Source of the DNA: Orientallactaga sibirica
Lineage: Eukaryota; Chordata; Mammalia; Rodentia; Dipodidae
NCBI GenBank assembly: GCA_036365145.1
Contig: JAEOAD010001365.1
Location: 642,501 to 706,500 of the forward strand
Direction of reading: 5' to 3'
DNA: 64,000 nucleotides
Shown: positions 55,201-63,286 of the stretch, piece after piece
Layout of the letters: the number at the start of each line of letters is the position of its first letter
Numbering within the stretch: the first letter of the stretch is position 1
Position numbers and translations under genes: made by a program
The notes under the pieces: model-generated
Seen by the model: only the letters and a program-made list of their open reading frames with translations
What the model was told of the DNA's origin: nothing
Databases searched by the model: none

Positions 55201-56853
55201 GTGGGAACCCTGTTGTGGAAGTGGTTGCTATGGCACTGTGGCTGGGAGAAGGTGGTTGCCACATTCTTGTGGCTGACAGATATGCTGGCTACTCCACTGT
55301 AACACAATGTGGCTGCCTCAGCTCGGTAGTTAACCAGAGTGTGGTTGCCACAGTGTTGTGGGTGGTAGGATGTGGTTGCCACAGCACTGTGGGTAATGGA
55401 ATGCAGTTGCTATGGTATTGTGAAGAGCAGAGTGTGGTTGCCATGGTGCCTAGGTAGCAGACTGTGCCAACACACCACTGCTTGCCTGCAGCCTAGCTTC
55501 TGAATATTGGGCACTGAGTAGGATTGAGCCATGAAGCTTATCCAAGCCCCTGAGCCAGGAGTAGACAGAACTGTTTTTTTTTGTTGTTGTTGTTGTTTTG
55601 TTTTTTGTTTTTTTGAGGTAGGGTCTTGGTCTGGCCCAGGCTGACCTGGAATTCACTATACAGTCTCAGGCTGTCCTTAAATTTACAGCGATCCTCCTAC
55701 CTCTGCCTCCCAAGTGCTGGCATTAAAGGTGTGCACCACCATGCTCAGCTTTTATTTTGCAAGGAGAGAAAGAGAGAATGGGCATGCCAGTGCCTCTTGC
55801 CATTGCAAATGAACTCTAGACACATGAGCAACTTTGTGCAACTGCCTTTATGTGGGCACCGGGGATTTCAACACTGGCTATCAGGCTTTGCAAGCTAGCA
55901 CCTTTACCAGCTGAGCTATCACTCCAGCCTGGACAAAGCCATTTTCAAACCCAAGGGTCAGTAGCTGCCAGGAGTATGACGACTCATTAACCACACCCTG
56001 TCCCTCGGCCCCAGGACACCCGTCGTGTTTACAGTTCACCGTTAATATGACCGCGGCCGTGCGCACGTACCGTTGGCAGTGCATCGAGTGCAAGTCCTGC
56101 AGCCTGTGTGGCACCTCGGAGAATGACGTGAGTGCCTGGCTCACCTCTTGGGGACAGCACCAGTCACCCTCTTGCCCAGCCAGAGGCCTCCCTCCCCACC
56201 ATGAGCAAGTACAGGTGCAGCTATTGCTGCTCATTGAACCAGACGTCTCCCAGCCTTCCTGCAGGTCTAATGCTCGTTCTCATTGCACACTGAAGAGGGA
56301 GAATGAATGGTCAGCAGAGAAAATGGTAGGGTCAGGATTTGAGCCCACCTCCACCACTCCAGAGCTGGTATCAGGCTAGCTTAGTCAGTCATTGTGCTGA
56401 CAGCCCACAAAGCTGTTGACCTGTCAAGCACTTCACAGTGCATACCTCAGTGCCCACTCTCTTGGAAAGCCCCTGGGACCTAGCCCCTACCCCAGACCCC
56501 CACCCCGGTTTCTGGTGCCCATGCCCCCAGGGTGCCAGCTGGGCGGGTCTCACCCCCCAGGACCAGCTGCTGTTCTGTGATGACTGCGATCGGGGTTACC
56601 ACATGTACTGCTTGAGCCCCCCCATGGCGGAGCCCCCGGAAGGTGAGGGAAGTGGTAGGCCTGATGTGACACGGGGTGGGTGGGGATGTAATGTTGGCAG
56701 GGACCATGTGCTGTGGGTGAAGACTGGTGGGGGCTACCCTTCTTATGCTTAGGTCTAATTCTATCTGTGTCCACCCCCGCAGGAAGCTGGAGTTGTCACC
56801 TCTGTCTTCGGCACTTGAAAGAAAAAGCCTCTGCCTACATCACCCTCACCTAG
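42030..56853 (+). CDS. DPF1: DPF1: neuro-d4 / BAF45B, double-PHD-finger subunit of the neuronal BAF complex (complete)
   Basis: DPF1 is a nuclear subunit of the post-mitotic neuronal BAF (SWI/SNF) chromatin remodeller; DPF-family tandem PHD fingers read acylated or unmodified H3 tails. Coding exons (1a form): 42,030-42,061; 48,774-48,934; 49,016-49,123; 50,609-50,736; 50,934-51,023; 52,977-53,055; 53,248-53,379; 54,240-54,290; 54,374-54,493; 56,015-56,127; 56,561-56,642; 56,783-56,853. They join without frameshift to 388 residues. Order: Requiem/DPF N-terminal domain (about 12-85), acidic linker, one C2H2 finger (C198, C201, H214, H219), PHD1 (about 275-326) and PHD2 (about 329-376), with all zinc ligands present. 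It ends ASAYITLT. Alternative first exon 1b (47,556-47,584) gives 387 residues. Two CpG-rich promoters suggest separate control of the two N termini. The sequence is almost identical to mouse/human DPF1 as I know it, and DPF2/DPF3 fit less well. Confidence 0.97.
42911..42990 (+). repeat. 20-bp homopyrimidine minisatellite in DPF1 intron 1
   Basis: Four copies of ctcccttctcccctccttcc in register (42,911, 42,931, 42,951, 42,971, the last slightly changed). All bases are C or T on the plus strand, and C/T-only sequence continues to about 43,008. Confidence 0.95.
43708..45160. repeat. SINE cluster P (8 elements)
   Basis: B1 - 43,708-43,862; tRNA-type - 43,868-44,093; B1 - 44,096-44,248; B1 3' scrap + 44,278-44,330; tRNA-type + 44,346-44,525; long tRNA-type + 44,538-44,776; variant tRNA-type - 44,822-45,043; B1 - 45,051-45,160 (cut). 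Confidence 0.85.
45493..45735 (+). repeat. TG/AG and TG microsatellites
   Basis: (TG)n at 45,493-45,520 passing directly into (AG)n at 45,521-45,556, and a second (TG)n at 45,692-45,735. Between them, 45,605-45,617 reads GGCCCCCTGCTGG, a reverse CTCF-like word. Confidence 0.95.
45895..47065. repeat. MIR/L2 fragments and SINE cluster Q
   Basis: MIR/L2-like + 45,895-46,085; tRNA-type - 46,178-46,424 with AG run; old B1 - 46,486-46,562; tRNA-type + 46,589-46,796; old B1 + 46,800-46,890; MIR-like + 46,955-47,065 (gatgaggaaactgaggccca). Confidence 0.7.
47370..47720 (+). promoter_or_regulatory. DPF1: Second CpG-rich promoter (1b) of DPF1
   Basis: A small CpG-rich zone carries ACTACCACTCCCAGCATG (47,388-47,405), a close match to the long ZNF143/SBS motif, and an inverted CCAAT box ATTGGCT (47,433-47,439). 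Both lie within 170 bp upstream of exon 1b. No TATA box was seen. Confidence 0.65.
47556..47584 (+). CDS. DPF1: DPF1 alternative first coding exon 1b
   Basis: Encodes MATVIPGPL plus two bases, joining exon 2 to read ...PLSLGEDF, the N terminus of the human canonical form as I remember it. The phase is the same as exon 1a. The donor reads GTGCTG, weaker than usual. The upstream in-frame stretch from an ATG at 47,475 meets TAG at 47,538-47,540. Confidence 0.85.
48774..48934 (+). CDS. DPF1: DPF1 coding exon 2
   Basis: Encodes the start of the Requiem/DPF N-terminal domain, [20 protein letters not shown] to ...EKTHRGP. Acceptor ccccag, donor GTACCC. It lies in a second GC-rich stretch (48,600-49,000). 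Confidence 0.96.
49016..49123 (+). CDS. DPF1: DPF1 coding exon 3
   Basis: Encodes [20 protein letters not shown] through ...CEYKI, with the basic WRKKRR cluster that may be a nuclear localisation signal. It is a 108-nt frame-preserving exon; donor GTGGGT. Confidence 0.95.
49124..50608 (+). other. DPF1: DPF1 intron 3
   Basis: Mostly T/G-rich unique sequence, with one minus-strand B1-type SINE at 50,209-50,380 flanked by the 14-bp duplication ggtctgttattctt. No exon was seen. Confidence 0.8.
50209..50380 (-). repeat. B1-type SINE with target-site duplication
   Basis: Near-consensus B1 with a long T run, flanked by ggtctgttattctt on both sides. Young insertion in DPF1 intron 3. Confidence 0.9.
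50609..50736 (+). CDS. DPF1: DPF1 coding exon 4
   Basis: Encodes [15 protein letters not shown] through ...ETIMDCQ, an acidic linker. Acceptor ccccag, donor GTAGAA. Confidence 0.95.
50934..51023 (+). CDS. DPF1: DPF1 coding exon 5
   Basis: Encodes [20 protein letters not shown] and the basic tail RRKNRAKGK. It is 90 nt, phase 0 on both sides, so skippable in frame. Acceptor cttag, donor GTACTG. Confidence 0.95.
51024..52976 (+). other. DPF1: DPF1 intron 5, SINE-filled
   Basis: Repeats: old B1-like + 51,255-51,398; B1 - 51,539-51,696; short tRNA-type - 51,697-51,895; B1 piece - 51,898-51,980; B1 - 52,036-52,186; old B1 + 52,247-52,372; B1 + 52,418-52,586; ID/tRNA-type + 52,590-52,735; B1 - 52,787-52,947. 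A MIR-like piece is at 51,150-51,215. Almost no unique sequence is left before exon 6. Confidence 0.8.
52787..52947 (-). repeat. B1-type SINE next to the DPF1 exon 6 acceptor
   Basis: Flanked by gggccctcactc (52,775-52,786) and gggccttcactc (52,949-52,960), one mismatch. Its right end is 29 bp before exon 6. Confidence 0.9.
52977..53055 (+). CDS. DPF1: DPF1 coding exon 6
   Basis: Encodes [20 protein letters not shown] to YVCD, with the first zinc-finger cysteine. A minus-strand B1-type SINE ends only 29 bp before the exon, so just a short pyrimidine tract separates it from the acceptor. Donor GTGAGT. Confidence 0.95.
53248..53379 (+). CDS. DPF1: DPF1 coding exon 7 (C2H2 finger)
   Basis: Completes the C2H2 finger ([20 protein letters not shown]) and continues with an acidic stretch and HRKNNHK. 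Acceptor catcag, donor GTGAGT. Confidence 0.96.
53380..54239 (+). other. DPF1: DPF1 intron 7
   Basis: Repeat-free unique sequence of 860 bp with a short CT run (53,562-53,585). Nothing was recognised in it. Confidence 0.7.
54240..54290 (+). CDS. DPF1: DPF1 coding exon 8
   Basis: A 51-nt exon encoding [16 protein letters not shown] between the C2H2 finger and PHD1. Removal keeps the frame, so it is a candidate cassette exon. Acceptor cccag, donor GTAGGG. Confidence 0.94.
54374..54493 (+). CDS. DPF1: DPF1 coding exon 9 (PHD1, first part)
   Basis: Encodes [20 protein letters not shown] and the [10 protein letters not shown] region with the first PHD1 cysteines. Acceptor tttcag, donor GTGACA. 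Confidence 0.96.
54900..55465 (+). repeat. Degenerate minisatellite in DPF1 intron 9
   Basis: Words such as gtggttgccacagcactgtg, gtggttgctatggcactgtg and gtggttgccatggtgcc recur at roughly 35-45 bp spacing with many substitutions and indels. It looks like an old diverged tandem repeat; unit borders cannot be fixed by eye. Confidence 0.6.
55573..55930 (-). repeat. B1 and tRNA-type SINE in DPF1 intron 9
   Basis: B1 55,573-55,751 and variant tRNA-type 55,752-55,930, adjacent and both minus strand. Confidence 0.85.
56015..56127 (+). CDS. DPF1: DPF1 coding exon 10 (PHD1 end, PHD2 start)
   Basis: Encodes [20 protein letters not shown], then [17 protein letters not shown]. Acceptor ccccag, donor GTGAGT. 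Confidence 0.96.
56561..56642 (+). CDS. DPF1: DPF1 coding exon 11 (PHD2)
   Basis: Encodes [20 protein letters not shown] and PMAEPPEG, the PHD2 core with its CxxC, H and C ligands. Acceptor ccccag, donor GTGAGG. Confidence 0.96.
56783..56853 (+). CDS. DPF1: DPF1 coding exon 12 and stop
   Basis: Encodes [20 protein letters not shown], then LT and TAG at 56,851-56,853, completing PHD2. Acceptor ccgcag. Confidence 0.96.
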
Positions 56854-57895
56854 GCCTGCCTCTGCTTCTCCTGGACCTCTGGGCCTCTAGGTGGTGCTTG
56901 CCCTCCAGCCTCTTGGAGCTCCTGGTCCTTCCCACCCAGTGTTCCCAGTGGGAAGGACTAAGGGTGAGGCCCAGAGGAGGCCAGGCGCCTCCCTCTGCTA
57001 GCTGAATGTCACCCTGTGGGTGGGTGGGCCCAGAAGGGACCTTCCCTCTTATCTTCCCTCCCCATCCCTTGGCAAATGGGCACCAGGGGCCTCTGCTCCC
57101 CTCAAAGCCATACCCCGCCTCTGGGCGGTCACAGAGGGGTAGTAGATGCCAGCCGGGATATAGACAGAGCCTTTTTCTAAAGAAAAAGACAAAAAGTTAA
57201 AAAAAAAAAAAAAAGGAAATTAATATATACAAAGAGTCCTATAAGGCCTGGCTGGGTGGAGGGGGTACCACTGAGTGCCTGTTGGGCACCCAACTACGCC
57301 ATTTTCCTACCTGGCTCCTCTCCGCTCCATTCTGGAGTTGCAGCTGTCCCATCTTCCCACTTGAGGTGGATACCATTCCTCCCTTGTGCCCAGGCAGGGT
57401 GGGCATGGTGTCCACCTCTTGCTCCCTCCCAGTGCACATGGAGGATACTGCATGATGTGTACTATGGCTTTGAACTCTTCTGCCCCTCCCTGACAGCCCC
57501 ACCCTGCACCCACCTGGTGCCTGCCAGGCCTGGTGTGGGTGGCTGGGGGAAGTCAGTGGAGTGAAGTGGGCCCCTGCCAGCGCCTGCTGGAATGAGAAGC
57601 ACAGACTGCAATGGACTCATTTTTTCCCTCCTTCCCAGCCCCCTCCCTACAGGCCGGGCTGCTCCGTGCCCCCCACTGGCCATTTTAGGGATGGTGAGGG
57701 GGTGTGGTTGTTTCTTGTGGTTGTGTGTGTTCGTTGTTCGGGTTTAAAAAAAGGGAAATTGAGACTGCAAGTGGGGGAGGTGGAGGGTATGGGGGGTCTT
57801 CCCCCAATCCAGGAGTGCCCCCTCTTGTCTCCTTTATTGCCTGCCTCTGCTGTGAATTAACTTGTTCTGTGTATTAAATTGGGCCTGACCCCTCT
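56854..57895 (+). other. DPF1: DPF1 3' UTR
   Basis: About 1 kb of repeat-free, pyrimidine- and G-rich sequence follows the stop. The ATTAAA at 57,873-57,878 is the best poly(A) signal, followed within 20-40 bp by a possible cleavage region. The end point is inferred. Confidence 0.65.
57873..57878 (+). terminator. DPF1: DPF1 poly(A) signal ATTAAA
   Basis: ATTAAA lies about 1,020 bp after the DPF1 stop codon at the end of a repeat-free stretch. I saw no better-placed AATAAA on the plus strand between the stop and this point. Confidence 0.6.
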
Positions 57896-58646
57896 GCCCA
57901 CTATGGCCTCCTTCTCTAGTCTGGTTTGGGGCATCACCTAAGAAGGGGAGCCAGGGGCCTCCTTGGGGGAGAAGCCACTGTGGACAGCCCCCACCCACCT
58001 CCACCACCTCCTTGCCCCTGAACCTCGCCTCCCTCTGGCTTTGTCCCAGCTCCTCCCTGCCTTGCTGGAAAGAAGAGGGGGATGGGGTGGAGGGGCTCCC
58101 GCCCAGCCAGCTGTGGTTGCCCAGACAACAGGGCTGCTGCAGCTGCATCGGGAGGCAGCTAGGAGGGAGGTGGGAGCAAGGGCTGGGGGAAGGGAGGGCT
58201 GGAGGGACTAAGAAGGCTGCACTCCGGGCTGATGTGGGGAGATGGCACCTCAGCCTGGCCTGCAGTCACCCGGGGCTCCCTGTCTTGGCTGTGGATAAAA
58301 AGTGGAGAAGGGATAAAGGAGAGGAAGATGGTTGGGGAAGGTAGGAAGACATACCAAGCCGGAAGAGAAGAGACGGGTGGAGTGGGAGTGAGGAGTGTGG
58401 GAGAATCAGGGCACTGATCAGGAGAAAGATTATGAGGTCACATTTACTGAGGGAATGAGAAAAGGACAGATACACAGATGAAGAGAGCCCTAGGAATTCT
58501 GCGGGAGGAGCCCAGTAGAGGAGGGGAGTGGAGGTGGAGGTTTAGTCCAGGAAATAATAGTAATAAAAAATAGCAGCTGTGCCCAGGCAAGACCAGGGGA
58601 GGGTGAAGTCAGCAGTTTGGAGAGGATTTAGGGAGAAGAGAGCAGG

Positions 58647-58656
<10 letters not shown>

Positions 58657-58707
<51 letters not shown>
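58657..58707 (+). repeat. (AG)n microsatellite
   Basis: About 25 AG units following a short CA run. Confidence 0.98.
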
Positions 58708-58711
<4 letters not shown>

Positions 58712-58879
58712 AGAGAGGGATGAGAGAGGCAGTATTCCAGAAAGCACTCAAGAGGGAGAAAAAGGAATGAGGAAGGCCCTTGTGGGGAAGATGGTGTGGA
58801 GCCAGGGGCATGTGAACTCCTGAAACAAAAGACACAGTGATGTGTATTTTGGGGAAGAGACTCAGAGTTTAGGGAACAA

Positions 58880-60408
58880 TGCCCAATGTGATGGTGGCAC
58901 ACACCTTTGTAATGCCAAGCACTCTGGTGGGTGATGCAGGAGTATCATGAGTTCCAAGCCAGCCTAGGCTACCTATTAAAAATCCTGTTTCAAGGCCGGC
59001 CGTGGTGGTGCACACATTTAATCCCAGCACTCGGGAGGCAGAGGTAGGAGGATCGCCGAGAGTTCAAGGCCACCCTGAGAGTGAATTCCAGGTCAGTCTG
59101 GGCTAGAATAAGCTCTGCCTAAACGCCCCCCCCCAATACTCTTTCAAAACAGACCAAAAAAAAAAAAAAAAAAAACTAGGGGAGGACAGACAAATGTGGA
59201 CAGGGCTAGCTAGCTAGATGAAGTTGGAGAGGGAGGCAGAGGAGCGAGCCCAAGACAGGTGAGGAAAAACTGGGGCAAGATGGGAAAGGAATGGTGGGTG
59301 GTGGGCACAGGGATCAGGACCTGGGGCTTGCTCGTGTGAATTGTGGGGTGTTGGGAGATGCTGGTGTGTCTCCCAGACCAGGAGAGGATGTAAGAACAGT
59401 TTGTTCCAAGGTTCCCTCCCGTCTTGGCCTGGGTTGGTGGGGGTAGAGCAGGGCTGCATGAGGCCCTGAGAAGGGTGAGAAGGGAGACCGCCTGTGTAGC
59501 TCTGGCAGGTCTGGGAACCATGAACAGGACTGATGCTCCCTGGATGCAGTCCCATACCATTTGGAAGATGATATTTTATGGGGATGGGAGAGGGACAAAG
59601 AAGCCTAGGGTTTGCGCTCAGAGGCAGAAAACACCAAGATGGATGATTGGGCGAGGAGGGACAGAGAGATCCTGCCTCTGGCCAGCCCTGTTCAAACAGG
59701 CTGGATAGGATCCACACAGGCCACGTCCAGGGTTTACAGGAGAGGGGAGTCCTTGCGATCCTCCCATAGAATTCTCAAGAGCCTGAAGTTGGTTTGCCCC
59801 GTGTATTAGCCACCTGCAGATGTCCATGCACCATTCAGACGGGGACCTGGGGCCCCAACTTTTTAAGCTACACCTCTTTCCTCCAGTTAGGAGGACCCCA
59901 AAGGAACTTGGTCCTGTCCTAGGTCACAGGAGTGTGTACTGTTCCTCCTCCTGGTCCAGAGGCTGAGGGTGTTCTCCACCTTAACCCACTATCTGGACGG
60001 CTGGCAGAGGGAGGTCTACACGGCACTACAGAGGGGTGAAGCGATGCAGGGACCACCTCTTGAGTGTGGCTTCTGGCCGGCAGCACATAGGAGATGCAGG
60101 TTTTTTTTTGGTTTTTCAAGGTAGGGTCTCACTCTGGCCCAGGCTGACCTGTGAATTAACTATGTAGTCTCAGGGTGCCTTGAACTCATGGCAATCCTAC
60201 TTCTGCCTCCCGAGTGCTGGGATTAAAGGTGTGTGCCACCACGCCCGGCTTCCACCCCCCCCCCCCGATAGAATCTCTCTCTAGCCCAGGCTGACCTGGA
60301 ATTCACTATGCAGTCTCAGGGTGGCCTTGAACTCATGATCCTCCTACCTTTGTCTCCCAAGTGCTGGGATTAAAGGCGTGTGCCACCACGCCTGGTCAGC
60401 CCTGTTTT

Positions 60409-60455
<47 letters not shown>

Positions 60456-60585
60456 TATACAGGGAGAAAGAGAGAATGGGTGCGACAAGGCATCTTGCTT
60501 TAGGTGGGTACTAGGGAATCAAACTCAGGCCAGTCAGGTTTGCAAGGAAGTGCCTTGAACTGCTGAGGCACCTCTCCATTCACTC
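58880..60585. repeat. SINE cluster R (5 elements)
   Basis: Old B1-like + 58,880-58,995; B1 + 58,997-59,175; B1 - 60,101-60,251; B1 - 60,263-60,397; variant tRNA-type - 60,405-60,585 with a TTTA run (60,411-60,455). Confidence 0.8.
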
Positions 60586-60819
60586 AGCCCATTTGTGTGT
60601 GTGTGCGCGCGCGTGTAAGCAGGGTGATTCTCCTGCTCAGCACAGTTGGCTACCTCACTCTTTAACTAAAGCATATATTACATCCTGAGGTTGGGATCTC
60701 TGTTGTTGGGTCAAGGGAAAGGCGGCTGCAACAGGCTGGTGTCCCTGGTTCTTCTGGAAGTGTTTAGGAAGGAGGGCATCAATGTTGACTCTAGGCAGCT
60801 GTCCAAGCTAGTGAACACA

Positions 60820-62613
60820 CAAGCCATTTCTATGAAACATTTATTTCCTGTGAAACTTCCAGAAACATGCCAGAAAATCTCAAGACAGGGATGGAAAGGA
60901 AAAAAAAATCCAAATGAAACAAATCAATATGAAAAAAAAAAAAAAAAAAGCCTATTTCCAGCCATCAGAGCATCAACTTCAAATTAAATACTTTGTTTTG
61001 CAGAGATTCTTAAAAAAATAAGAGCAAAACCAAAAATTATAATTTACACTTCTCAATGTACATGATTAGGTCCCCAAATTGATTCGAATGATCTGAAGTA
61101 TGAGGAGACATTAGAAAAAAGAAAAACACTCCAGGTTGGGGTAAGGAAAGGGGAGGGACAGGGAACCCTTCAGAAGGGTGTCAGGAAAGAAGAGACCTCA
61201 CAGTACTTGGCCAGGGCTGAGGACGCTGGGTGGTCTTGTCTGCCACCACCATTCCACGGTGGGTGGAGGACACAGTGCACTGTTCCTGCTCAACCTAGGG
61301 GGTCTTATAGCCAGAGGTGGGTCATCCAGAGCCATGGGTACCCTTCTCTAGCCTTGCCCTCCAGCCTGACGGAAGCGTCTCCTTTGGGGTTCCTGTGCCC
61401 AAAGAGAAAGTGGAGGGTCTTTATCTGAGGACCACTCAGGACTGGCTCTGGATCCAATCTGTGCAGCCAACTGCTCCCTGCCCATTGCTTCCCAGAGAGG
61501 AGTGCCATCTGCTGCCTCCCCATTCCTCTGGCTCTTCCAACTGACCCCAGCCCATTAGGGACATCCTGATCCTAGGGTTGGGGCATCCACAGACTGTGGT
61601 GATCTAAACTTGTTCTGGTGCAACTCTACATGAAAAAATAAATATATATATATATATTCTTTTCTGTTTGTTTTTAAAGAAGGGGGAAAAAAAGGAACTT
61701 GTGTGTTTCCTGGGTGAACAGTGTTAATACCACACTAAGCTGCCCCTTATTGCCTTTAGAAAACCAGCATCTCTGGGGGTTGCACGGCCAGTGTCCCCGG
61801 GGAGCACAGTGTTTCTGTCTGGTGGCTGCTGCTGAGGGCTGTGAGCAGTGGCCAGGGAGACTTGTACAGGAAAAGGGGACCAGACAGGAGGTGAAGACAG
61901 CTTTTCTTCAGCCCTGTCCCCAGGCTCTGTGTCACCTTTAGAGATTGGAGGTGGCTAGGGTTCTGGCCAGGGAGGGCCTAGTGTTGTGCTGGGGGGAAGG
62001 GAGGAGCTGGCAGCCAGCCAGATCAGTAGCTTGAAGGTAGAGGGGTCTGTGGCCCCAAGTTCAGGTTTGTGGTTACTGAGGGAAGAGTTGATAGAAAAAG
62101 ATTATATAAACAGTTTTGATTGTACAAAGAGTTTTCTCTCAAAGAAATGGACTGTGGATGCTGGGGTTTCCTGTCCATTCTGGGGCCCCAAGAAAATAAT
62201 TTAAATTCTATGAAAGTGCTCCAAGATATGGTACAGAGGGGGAATGGGGTGTGGGGTGATGTCCAGGCTTTCTGGAGCTAGCACACTGGGGACAGAAGAG
62301 CCCTGGACTGTGGGGGTGGGAAAAGAAAGGGCTCATCTTGTTCCGTGGTTTTCATGCAGGGGCTGCCCTGGTCCCCTCCTGCCTCAGTTCAGCTCCAGGT
62401 AGATGAGTTTTAGAAGAGGCTGCTTGGCCTGCAGGAGCAGCTCAGAGCCTGAGACAGGAGCAGAGCTGGCTCATGCCCCAGGGCTTGAGTTCCTAAGAAA
62501 GGCTGTGGGGGGTTATGGCCAGATGACCTGTCACCTTGCAACCCAGAGCCCAGGGAATTCAGGAGCCCATGACCTGCCAGCAGGGGAGACCTAGGGGCTG
62601 AGAACAAGGTGCC
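60820..62613 (-). other. SIPA1L3: SIPA1L3 3' UTR
   Basis: About 1.8 kb of nearly repeat-free sequence follows the minus-strand stop. The first well-placed minus-strand AATAAA is at 60,840-60,845, next to an AT-rich stretch (60,960-61,090). The 3' end is inferred from this signal. Confidence 0.6.
60840..60845 (-). terminator. SIPA1L3: SIPA1L3 poly(A) signal AATAAA
   Basis: TTTATT on the plus strand reads AATAAA on the minus strand, about 1.77 kb beyond the SIPA1L3 stop. No other minus-strand AATAAA was seen between them. Confidence 0.55.
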
Positions 62614-62757
62614 TCAGAGTTCTTTCTTCTCCCTGCTGAAGAGTTCGGCGAACTTGCGCAGCTGCTCACTGGCAGCCTGGGACTCCTCCTGCAGCCGCTG
62701 GTTGTTCTGCCGTAGGCTGGCCACCTCTGACTGCAGCACCACTTTGTCCTGCTTCTC
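62614..62757 (-). CDS. SIPA1L3: SIPA1L3 last coding exon and stop
   Basis: 144 nt from acceptor CCTCACAG to TGA (62,616-62,614). Encodes EKQDKVVLQSEVASLRQNNQ and the terminal FAELFSREKKEL, a coiled-coil heptad segment. Confidence 0.94.
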   Translation of the reverse strand, partial: EKQDKVVLQSEVASLRQNNQRLQEESQAASEQLRKFAELFSREKKEL

Positions 62758-63286
62758 CTGTGAGGGCAAGAGGGCTGGTCAGGTGCAGTGGCCAGTGGTG
62801 CTCCTGGCCCAGGAATACACTGTGGCTTCTGGGGCCCAGGTGAAAGAGCCCTGGCTACAGCCAGGCTTTAGGGGTTCAAATCCGAGCTCTGCTCCTCCAG
62901 CTAAGCATCTAGGCAAGTTAGTTCATGTCTCTGGGCCTCAATTCTTTTTTTTTTTTTTTTTCTTGAGGTAGGGTCTCACTCTAGCCCAGGCTGACCTAGA
63001 ATTCACTATGTAGTCCCAAGGTGGCCTCGAACTCACAGTGATCCTCCTACCTCTGCCTCCCGAATGCTGGGATTAAAGGCGTGCGCCACCACGCCCGGCT
63101 TGATTTTTACTCTTGACTACACTGTACAGCAGTAGCGTGGGACAGGTGCTGCTCCCATGTTTGGGAAGTGGGACGGGAGGTGTGCGCATGTATGTAGACC
63201 TTACCTTCTGGAGGTCCGTGTGCAGCTGCTTCAGCATCACTTCCAGCTGGTACACCTTGCCTGTCAGATCCAGGGGTGGCTCCTCA
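62614..63286 (-). CDS. SIPA1L3: SIPA1L3 (partial): last two coding exons of a Rap GTPase-activating protein
   Basis: SIPA1L3 (SPAR3) is a large RapGAP/PDZ protein linked to cell polarity and cytoskeleton, with human loss causing cataract. Visible coding exons on the minus strand are 63,205-63,286 and 62,614-62,757. They join in frame as EEPPLDLTGKVYQLEVMLKQ...DLQK, then EKQDKVVLQSEVASLRQNNQ... to FSREKKEL and TGA. The spacing of leucines and the charged pattern show the C-terminal coiled coil of the SIPA1L family. Upstream exons (RapGAP, PDZ) lie beyond the right edge. The gene converges on DPF1, as in the human locus. SIPA1L1 and SIPA1L2 have related tails, so the choice of SIPA1L3 also uses the neighbour genes. 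Confidence 0.92.
62758..63204 (-). other. SIPA1L3: Last intron of SIPA1L3, with SINE and MIR pieces
   Basis: A 447-bp intron. It contains a MIR-like stretch (about 62,850-62,944) and a B1-type SINE on the minus strand (62,945-63,100), in the sense orientation of SIPA1L3. Confidence 0.8.
63205..63286 (-). CDS. SIPA1L3: SIPA1L3 penultimate coding exon
   Basis: An 82-nt exon with acceptor CTCTCCAG and donor GTAAGG on the minus strand. It encodes the second part of a split Ser codon, then 27 codons starting EEPPLDL and ending HTDLQK. Confidence 0.93.

Larger units (their letters stand above)
54494..56014 (+). other. DPF1: DPF1 intron 9
   Basis: Contains a degenerate tandem array of GTGGTTGCCA-type words (about 54,900-55,465), then a minus-strand B1 (55,573-55,751) and a minus-strand tRNA-type SINE (55,752-55,930). 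No exon was seen. Confidence 0.75.
57896..60819. other. Intergenic region between the tails of DPF1 and SIPA1L3
   Basis: Unique G+A-rich sequence, an (AG)n tract (58,657-58,707), an old B1-like (58,880-58,995) and a B1 (58,997-59,175) on plus, B1 elements on minus (60,101-60,251 and 60,263-60,397), and a tRNA-type SINE on minus with a TTTA run (60,405-60,585). No gene was recognised. The frame on the minus strand at 59,214-59,717 is not similar to anything I know. Confidence 0.65.

Noticed and set aside
59214..59717. A 167-codon minus-strand frame between DPF1 and SIPA1L3
   Set aside because: Pro/Ser/His-rich, no homology recognised, and it lies past the likely 3' end of SIPA1L3.
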